Shown here one piece after another: positions 25,508-31,446 of a DNA stretch of 31,446 nucleotides. A program made the position numbers and the translations under genes. How positions within the stretch are numbered: the first letter of the stretch is position 1; each line of letters begins with the position of its first letter. Below the pieces are notes generated by a model that was given only the letters and a program-made list of their open reading frames with translations, made no database searches and had not been told where the DNA came from. Source of the stretch: Pachysolen tannophilus NRRL Y-2460 (Eukaryota > Ascomycota > Pichiomycetes > Alaninales > Pachysolenaceae); assembly GCA_001661245.1 (NCBI GenBank), contig KV454013.1, forward strand, positions 1,635,057-1,666,502, given 5' to 3'.

Positions 25508-28500
25508 ATGTTACGAGGTAGCGGTAGCTTGGGTGTTTCTAGGGTTAATACTAAGAAATTGTTATGTCGTGCTTCTAGTGGTCAAGCGCCGAGGTATGAT
25601 GTAGATAAGATGATGCTGAAGTATCCGATTGGTTTGGAGGCGAATGGATTTAAAGTTCAAAGGGTAGTTGTAGTACCTGAATTTTCATTAACCGCTGTTG
25701 AATTAAGTCATGAAAGAACAGGTGCTTTGCATTTACATATTGATAGGGATGATAAGAATAATGTATTTGGGATTATATTTAAGACTAATCCTCCGAATAA
25801 GACTGGTGTTGCTCATATTTTGGAGCATACTACTTTATGTGGTTCAGAAAAATATCCAGTTAGAGATCCTTTTTTCAAAATGTTAAATAGAAGTTTAGCT
25901 AATTTTATGAATGCAATGACTGCTCATGATCATACTTTTTATCCCTTTGCTACTACAAATAAGATTGATTATAAAAATTTGACTGATGTTTATTTGGATT
26001 CAACTTTAAAACCTTTACTTAGAGAAGAAGATTTTCAACAAGAAGGTTGGAGATTAGAAAATGAAAATTTAAAAGATAAAGAAAGTCCATTGATTTTTAA
26101 AGGTGTTGTTTATAATGAAATGAAAGGTCAAGTTTCAAATAGTTCATATTTTTTTTGGATTAAATTTCAAGAATCAATTTATCCTTCATTAAATAATTCT
26201 GGTGGTGATCCAACAAAAATTACAGATTTAACTTATTGGGATTTATTAGATTTTCATAAACAAAATTATCATCCTTCAAATTCAAAAATTTTTACATATG
26301 GTGATTTAAAATTAATTGATATTTTAGAAAAATTAAATAAAAATTTTAAAAATTTTGGTAAAAGATCAAATAAAAATATAGTTAAAAAACATATGCCATT
26401 ATTGGAATCAAAAAATATTATTATAGAAGGTCCAATTGATACAATGGTTCCATTGGATAAACAATTTAAGACTTCTATTACTTGGTATGCAGGTGATCCA
26501 AAAGATGTTTATAATACTTTTTTATTAAAAATCTTGTCAACTTTATTAAATGATGGTCATTCTGCTCCATTTTATCAAGAATTAATTGAAAAAGGAATTG
26601 GAATTGATTTTTCTATAAATTCTGGAGTTGAATCAATGCCAGAAATTAACTTATTTACTGTTGGTTTACAAGGTTTAAACGAAGAGAATTCAAATAAATT
26701 GGAAGAAATAATTAATGATATATTAATTAAAGTAATTGAAAAAGGATTTGAAAGTAAAAGAATTCAAGCTATTATTCAACAATTAGAAATTAGTAAAAAA
26801 ATGGAAAGTGCTGAATTTGGTATGAATTTATTATACAGTTTAATTCCAGGTTGGGTTAATGATGTTGATCCTTTAGAAATGTTAAAATTTAATGAAACTA
26901 TACTGAAATTAAATAAAGATTTTATTAAAAAAGGTGATAAAATTTTCATAGAATTAATTGAAAAATATTTAATTAAAAAACCTAACTTTAAATTTTCTAT
27001 GAAACCACTGGAAAATTTTCAAGATTTAATTATTAAAGAGGAACAATTAAGATTAAATTCTAAAATTAAAAATTTAAATGATAATGAAAAAAAATTATTA
27101 TATGAACGTGCTTTAAAATTAGAAAATTTACAAAATGAAAAGGAAGATTTAAAATGTTTACCAACTTTAACTGTTAATGATATTCCAACAAGAGGAGATT
27201 TTGTTAAAGTGGATGTAAATGAAAATAATATTACTAATTCAAAATGTTATAAAAGATTTTCTCCAAAGACAAATGGTTTGACTTATTTTAGAGCTTTAAA
27301 AACACTTGGAACTGAAATTCCAGTAGATTTAATTCCTTATTTACCTTTATTTACTGAATGTTTAACAAATTTAGGAACCACTGATAAATCAATGTCAGAG
27401 TTAGAAGAAGAAATAAAGTTATATACAGGAGGTATTTCATCTTCAGTTTCTGTTTCATCATCACCTTTTAATATAGATGAGCCAATATTACGTTTTGTTT
27501 TAACTGGAGTTGCTCAAAATAAAAATTTTAATTCAGTTTTAAAAATTTGGAATACTTTATTAAAGGAAACTGATTTTGAAAAAAATTTGTCTAAATTATC
27601 AATTTTGATTAAATCTTTAGCTAATGATAATTTGAATGAAATTATTAGTAGTGGACACAGTTTTGCAAAATCTTATAGTAGTTCTAAATTTTCATCAAAG
27701 GCTGTAATAGATGAATCACTTAATGGAATAAAACAGGTTGAATTTTTAAACAAGTTAAATAAATGGAATGAAGAAGGTTTATTATTGGAAAAAGTAGTTC
27801 CAAATTTAATTAAATTACAAGAATTAATTGTTAATAAAGATAATTTTAGAATTATGTTAACTTGTGATGAAAGTATTGCTTTGACAAATGAAAAATTGCT
27901 GGATGATTTTATTAATGGTTTGCCATCTAGAACCGGTAAAATAAATTCTGATAAACCAACATGGTCATCTTTATTATTACCATCAACTTTAACAAAAGGT
28001 TCTAGGTTCAAAAATTTAATAGAAATACCTTCTCAAGTTAATTTCACCTCATTATCTAGACCTGGTATACCATATGTTACTAAAGATGGAGCTTCACTAC
28101 AAATATTATCTCAAATATTGACATTTAAAAAATTGCACAAGGAAATAAGAGAAAAAGGTGGTGCATATGGTGGTGGTTCTAGCTACGATGCAATAAATGG
28201 GATTTTCAATTTTTATTCTTATAGAGATCCAAACCCAACAAATTCTCTTCAACAATTTAACGATGTTATGAATAATTATATAGATAAAAGTTTTGCTACT
28301 ACTGAATCTTTCCTGTTGTTAGAGGAAGTCTCTGATGATAGTCTTATCACCACAAGAGATTTAGACCAAGCAAAATTGTCGATTTTCCAACAAATCGATG
28401 CTCCTATCAGTGTAAGAGAAGAAGGTTTGAATTACTTTGTTCATGGCATCAATGATCAAATCAGACAAGAAAGAAGAGACCATTTGTTAAATGCAGATTT

Positions 28501-28651
28501 GAATGATATCAAGAGTGCAGCGGAAAAATTCTTGGTACATGGTGAGGGTCCAACCTCAGAAGTAATCATAGGCACTTTGAAAGATGAAGATTCTAAACTT
28601 ATCTCCAAGAAAAGTGGCTGGAATAAAGTCAAACTTGGGGTATTCGACTAA
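25508..28651 (+). CDS. CYM1: Mitochondrial presequence protease Cym1 (PreP)
   Basis: M16C zinc metalloprotease of the mitochondrial matrix or intermembrane space that degrades cleaved presequences and other short peptides. The 1,047 residues (yeast 989) start with a basic Ser/Gly/Arg-rich presequence (MLRGSGSLGVSRVNTKKLL). The inverted zinc motif H103-I-L-E106-H107 lies in GVAHILEHTTLCGSEKYPVRDPFF, and the third ligand is E204 in VVYNEMKGQ. The second half, after a linker at about 510-545, is the catalytically inactive homologue, with the conserved late KEIREKGGAYGGGSSYD region (about 879-895) that supplies the Arg/Tyr pair across the chamber. All catalytic residues are present. The downstream UTR has two UGUAUAUA motifs. 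In S. cerevisiae CYM1 (YDR430C) lies near RPN9 (YDR427W), as here. Confidence 0.97.
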   Translation: MLRGSGSLGVSRVNTKKLLCRASSGQAPRYDVDKMMLKYPIGLEANGFKVQRVVVVPEFSLTAVELSHERTGALHLHIDRDDKNNVFGIIFKTNPPNKTGVAHILEHTTLCGSEKYPVRDPFFKMLNRSLANFMNAMTAHDHTFYPFATTNKIDYKNLTDVYLDSTLKPLLREEDFQQEGWRLENENLKDKESPLIFKGVVYNEMKGQVSNSSYFFWIKFQESIYPSLNNSGGDPTKITDLTYWDLLDFHKQNYHPSNSKIFTYGDLKLIDILEKLNKNFKNFGKRSNKNIVKKHMPLLESKNIIIEGPIDTMVPLDKQFKTSITWYAGDPKDVYNTFLLKILSTLLNDGHSAPFYQELIEKGIGIDFSINSGVESMPEINLFTVGLQGLNEENSNKLEEIINDILIKVIEKGFESKRIQAIIQQLEISKKMESAEFGMNLLYSLIPGWVNDVDPLEMLKFNETILKLNKDFIKKGDKIFIELIEKYLIKKPNFKFSMKPLENFQDLIIKEEQLRLNSKIKNLNDNEKKLLYERALKLENLQNEKEDLKCLPTLTVNDIPTRGDFVKVDVNENNITNSKCYKRFSPKTNGLTYFRALKTLGTEIPVDLIPYLPLFTECLTNLGTTDKSMSELEEEIKLYTGGISSSVSVSSSPFNIDEPILRFVLTGVAQNKNFNSVLKIWNTLLKETDFEKNLSKLSILIKSLANDNLNEIISSGHSFAKSYSSSKFSSKAVIDESLNGIKQVEFLNKLNKWNEEGLLLEKVVPNLIKLQELIVNKDNFRIMLTCDESIALTNEKLLDDFINGLPSRTGKINSDKPTWSSLLLPSTLTKGSRFKNLIEIPSQVNFTSLSRPGIPYVTKDGASLQILSQILTFKKLHKEIREKGGAYGGGSSYDAINGIFNFYSYRDPNPTNSLQQFNDVMNNYIDKSFATTESFLLLEEVSDDSLITTRDLDQAKLSIFQQIDAPISVREEGLNYFVHGINDQIRQERRDHLLNADLNDIKSAAEKFLVHGEGPTSEVIIGTLKDEDSKLISKKSGWNKVKLGVFD

Positions 28652-29312
28652 AGGGGGAAAATAATTTTGTTCTACTTTGTATATATTTCTTTCTGTATAT
28701 ATCTAATTAACTAACTAACTAACTTTCTCTTTTGTTTTTTTAGACTATAAAAAAGTAACTACAACTAATAATAGACTACATTTTAATTTTAAAAATAAAT
28801 ATTGTAAATGTCTTAAAAATCTAATTGAAAAATATATATAATAAAAACTTGGATAATTTTTGAGATAAAATAAAATGAAAATAAAAAAAACTAAGAGAAT
28901 CCAAAATTTATAGAATTCTCTTGAAAGTGAAAAACATGAACATGATAAACGTAGAAGAAAGTAAAAATTATTATAAAAAAAAGAAAATTTCCAAACAACT
29001 CCTAATAAAAAAAAAAAAAAACCCATAATGTATCAGTGATTGAACAGTTAAAAAACAAAAAACAAAAAAATCAAATAGTGATAGTCATTGTGATAATAAA
29101 AAAACGATAAATAGTTCAGTAAAAGGGGTAAAAAGGGGGTACACCCGACTGCTTCAAAAACCTATCACAAAAGAATGTTCATTCAAAAATCACGGAAAAC
29201 AATTTAAAAAGCAAATAATGTAAACTTTTTTCAAAACTTGAGGAATAAAAAAAAAAAAAATATGAAATAAAATAAAATGAAATAAAAAAGGGGAAAAGTA
29301 GGGAGGGAATCA
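28652..29312. other. Convergent spacer CYM1 to GPI wall protein
   Basis: 661 bp between two stop codons, with both 3' UTRs. It contains the two UGUAUAUA motifs at 28678-28701, a TAAC tandem (about 28706-28723), long A runs on the right side and a local G/C patch near 29124-29150. Open frames here are A/T-driven and not convincing. Confidence 0.6.
28678..28701 (+). promoter_or_regulatory. Two UGUAUAUA Puf3-type sites in the CYM1 3' UTR
   Basis: TGTATATA occurs at 28678-28685 and 28694-28701, 27 and 43 nt after the stop codon. It fits the yeast Puf3 recognition sequence UGUAHAUA. Puf3 controls nuclear-encoded mitochondrial mRNAs, which CYM1 is. TA-rich sequence makes chance matches fairly common. 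Confidence 0.45.
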
Positions 29313-31446
29313 TCAGAAAAGAGCTCCAAGAACGCAAATGAAAACAACCATAAATACGGGTTTGCTTACTTTCAAAGAACTTCCCGAGCTTCCATATTCT
29401 GATTCTATGGCAGTACTGGAGCCATATGCCGAAGACTGTGTAGACGAAGTTGCATGTACAATTTCTGAAGTAGATGCGGTTGCTACCTCACCAATCGTGG
29501 TTGTAGTAAAATCTGTTACTATGTCCACCACTGTGACAGTCGTATTAGAAGAATTCGAAGTTGATGCCGAAGTCAAACTTTGAGCAGTGACTGGGCAGTA
29601 AGTGGTGTAGACTGTAACCACACCAGAAATCGTTTCAGTAACTGTCGAAAGTGTCGAAGATGCCGCCAAGGCCGAAGAAGAATGGGAACTCAAATTTTCA
29701 GCAGTAAGTGGACAGTAAGTAGTAAAGCTCGTAACAACGCCTGATATAGTTTCTGTAACAATTGATAAAGTTAAAGAAGGTGATGAAGTCTGAGAGGTCA
29801 CAGAACTGAGAGCTGTTTCACCAACCGATGTTGAAGACAACGCTTTAGGAGTTGTTGTTTCTGACGAGGTTGTAACAACAGACTCAGCTGCCAAAGTGGT
29901 CAATTTGCTAACCTCTTCGCTAGTAACAACAGACTCAGCTGCTAAAGTGGTCATTTTACTAACCCCTTCGCTGGTAACAACAGACTCAGCTGCTAAAGTG
30001 GTCATTTTACTAACCCCTTCGCTGCTACCCAGAGTCAATGATTCACCTGAAGTCGTAGAAACAGGATTAACAGTGTGAACTGATACCACACCACTAATGG
30101 TTTCTGTGACAGCGGAAACACCCAGCTTGCTTGAAGTAGAAGAAGATTTTGGACCTGCTTCAGAATTACTACTGTAAGTGGATTCAGAGTGCACTTCAGC
30201 TGCTAAACTGGTTGATTCCAGTGACTCTGTAACTGACGTTATTGATGACAGTTGAGTTTCCGTAGAGACTGGAATGATATTTGTAGTGTATGTAGTCGGA
30301 TTACCATATACTGTCGTCGTGATAGTGGTAGCCATTAAAGAAACCGTGGAAGATGCCTTATTACCAGCGCTATTTGCAAAAGTCGTAGTATACGTTGTAC
30401 CAGTACCGTAAATAGATGTTGTAACTATGCTAATACCAGCTAAAGTGCTTGACCTTTCACCACCTGTAGACAAGAACGATACTGTCTCCGTTAAGGAGTT
30501 TTTCCCGCTTGTCCCTACCGAAGACGTAGCTTCCGCTATCAATGAAGATTCGTTTGAGGACGAAGTCAGGAGAGACTCAGAAGAAAAAGCTTTTGAAACG
30601 TAAACAGTGCTGAAGCTTGATGGCGCTAAAATAGTTGTAGAAAGAGTAATTTCAGAACCAGATACTGAAGAAGTGAAGGTGATCGTTATGTAACGACTAG
30701 TCGGTAATCCAGATGATGATGACAGCGGCGATGAATTAAGAACAGGAGGAGCTGTTTCAGTAGTAACAAATGTTTCGGAGCTAGTACCAGAATACACAGC
30801 AACCGACGATCGAGTAACAGATGGGTAAAATGAAGACGAAATAACTTCGCTACCCACAAGCAAGGAAGAAGCGGTGGTACTGATGGCCAAAACAGAAACT
30901 TCAGAAGCAGTCGTAGAAAATGACGAAAGCGGAGAACCAGACAGAGCGGCAAGGGACGATGAAGCCAACTCAAGAGATGATAACACTAACGACGAAGAAA
31001 ACTGGGCAGTGGAACTTGAAATTGCAGATGAAGCAGACACATATGAAGATGTAAGAACAGCAGCTAAAGAACTAGCTGAGCTTGGAATACCAGATACAGC
31101 AGAGGAAGCAGCTAACGAACTAGCCAAGCTTGGAATACCAGATACAGCAGAGGAAGCAGCTAACGAACTAGCCAAGCTTGGAATACCAGAAACAGCAGAG
31201 GAAGCAGCTAACGAACTAGCTGAGATTGGAATACCAGATGAGACTGAACCCGAAGCAGCAGCTAACGAACTAGCCAAGCTTGGAATACCAGATACAGCAG
31301 AGGAAGCAGCTAACGAACTAGCTGAGCTTGGAATACCAGATACAGCAGAGGAAGCAGCTAAAGAACTAGCCAAGCTTGGAATACCAGAAACAGCAGAGGA
31401 AGCAGCTAACGAACTGGCTGAGATTGGAATACCAGACGACATAGAT
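29313..31446 (-). CDS. GPI-anchored Ser/Thr-rich cell-wall protein, 5' part outside window
   Basis: Secreted, heavily O-mannosylated wall protein of the flocculin/adhesin type. The frame is open to the window edge and enters it in the middle of a repeat, so the N-terminus and any signal peptide or ligand-binding domain lie outside. The Met at 31442 is probably internal. About 710 residues are visible: 48-bp repeats (16 aa, GIPSLASSLAASSAVS), a long Ser/Thr region with TTYTTTF-type and TVYGNPTTYTT motifs, three 17-residue SEGVSKMTTLAAESVVT repeats, then VTETISGVVTVYTTYCP-type units, which are common in yeast wall proteins. The C-terminus ends with a spacer and a hydrophobic tail (VSKPVFMVVFICVLGALF), typical of a GPI signal. 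It is more GC-rich than neighbouring genes. The exact family (Flo, Iff/Hyr or Dan-like) cannot be settled. Confidence 0.85.
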   Translation of the reverse strand, partial: SMSSGIPISASSLAASSAVSGIPSLASSLAASSAVSGIPSSASSLAASSAVSGIPSLASSLAAASGSVSSGIPISASSLAASSAVSGIPSLASSLAASSAVSGIPSLASSLAASSAVSGIPSSASSLAAVLTSSYVSASSAISSSTAQFSSSLVLSSLELASSSLAALSGSPLSSFSTTASEVSVLAISTTASSLLVGSEVISSSFYPSVTRSSVAVYSGTSSETFVTTETAPPVLNSSPLSSSSGLPTSRYITITFTSSVSGSEITLSTTILAPSSFSTVYVSKAFSSESLLTSSSNESSLIAEATSSVGTSGKNSLTETVSFLSTGGERSSTLAGISIVTTSIYGTGTTYTTTFANSAGNKASSTVSLMATTITTTVYGNPTTYTTNIIPVSTETQLSSITSVTESLESTSLAAEVHSESTYSSNSEAGPKSSSTSSKLGVSAVTETISGVVSVHTVNPVSTTSGESLTLGSSEGVSKMTTLAAESVVTSEGVSKMTTLAAESVVTSEEVSKLTTLAAESVVTTSSETTTPKALSSTSVGETALSSVTSQTSSPSLTLSIVTETISGVVTSFTTYCPLTAENLSSHSSSALAASSTLSTVTETISGVVTVYTTYCPVTAQSLTSASTSNSSNTTVTVVDIVTDFTTTTIGEVATASTSEIVHATSSTQSSAYGSSTAIESEYGSSGSSLKVSKPVFMVVFICVLGALF
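29872..30024. repeat. Three tandem 51-bp repeats in the GPI wall protein
   Basis: The units 29872-29922, 29923-29973 and 29974-30024 each encode 17 residues ending the wall-protein motif MTTLAAESVVT or a close variant. Units 2 and 3 are identical base for base; unit 1 differs at a few sites. This points to a recent duplication or ongoing homogenisation. Confidence 0.92.
31061..31446. repeat. 48-bp minisatellite in the GPI wall protein
   Basis: About eight tandem units of 48 bp (16 residues), continuing past the window edge. One unit is longer and encodes an AAASGSVSS variant. Units alternate between SLASS, SSASS and ISASS versions and are close to identical at the DNA level. In-frame minisatellites of this type vary in copy number among strains of yeasts. 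Confidence 0.92.

Noticed and set aside
29313-31446. Considering the repeat-rich right-edge sequence as a mobile element or subtelomeric repeat
   Set aside because: The frame stays open throughout with a wall-protein composition and a GPI-type C-terminus, so the repeats are coding minisatellites.

Overview
This is a nuclear contig fragment from an AT-rich budding yeast (Saccharomycotina), roughly 30 % GC by eye. The evidence is the set of recognisable yeast genes, the spliceosomal introns with TACTAAC-type branch sites, the short intergenic spacers and the many poly-dA/dT tracts and trinucleotide microsatellites. CTG codons fall at hydrophobic positions (FMP32-like residue 69, YOR1-like residue 1075), so CTG probably means leucine and a CUG-Ser yeast is unlikely. 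Wickerhamomyces or its relatives would fit, but that is only a guess. I see no virus-like or transposon sequence, no tRNA or rRNA gene and no CRISPR.

Layout from left to right: RPL10 with a large 5'-UTR intron (+); an FMP32/MCUR1-like mitochondrial inner-membrane protein (+), convergent with phosphomannomutase SEC53 (-); an MFS transporter (-) divergent, across a 2.2-kb spacer, from a YOR1-type ABCC drug exporter (+); a two-exon PUF RNA-binding protein (+) that ends 13 nt from a two-exon TPR-like gene (-); the mitochondrial oxaloacetate carrier OAC1 (+); MUB1 (-); a 278-N assembly gap; proteasome subunit RPN9 (-); a PTM1-like Golgi/endosomal seven-TM protein (-); mitochondrial presequence protease CYM1 (+); and the 3' part of a repeat-rich GPI-anchored wall protein (-) cut by the window edge.

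Three introns were resolved: 61-362 (5' UTR of RPL10), 12951-13033 (PUF) and 15746-15822 on the minus strand (TPR gene). The last two join reading frames that look separate or N-terminally truncated in a plain ORF scan.

Functional links: FMP32-like, OAC1 and CYM1 are nuclear-encoded mitochondrial proteins. MUB1 (turnover of the proteasome regulator Rpn4) lies beside RPN9 (proteasome lid). The FMP32-SEC53 pair matches S. cerevisiae YFL046W-YFL045C, and RPN9 near CYM1 echoes YDR427W-YDR430C with rearrangement. No new multi-gene system is evident. The most unusual items are small cis elements: a perfect 24-bp inverted repeat beside a GC-rich tandem motif upstream of CYM1, a hairpin that encloses the PUF start codon, a PUF-type motif on that gene's own 5' splice site, short uORFs at the YOR1, OAC1 and CYM1 starts, and a phased TGGTGT cluster in the SEC53 promoter.
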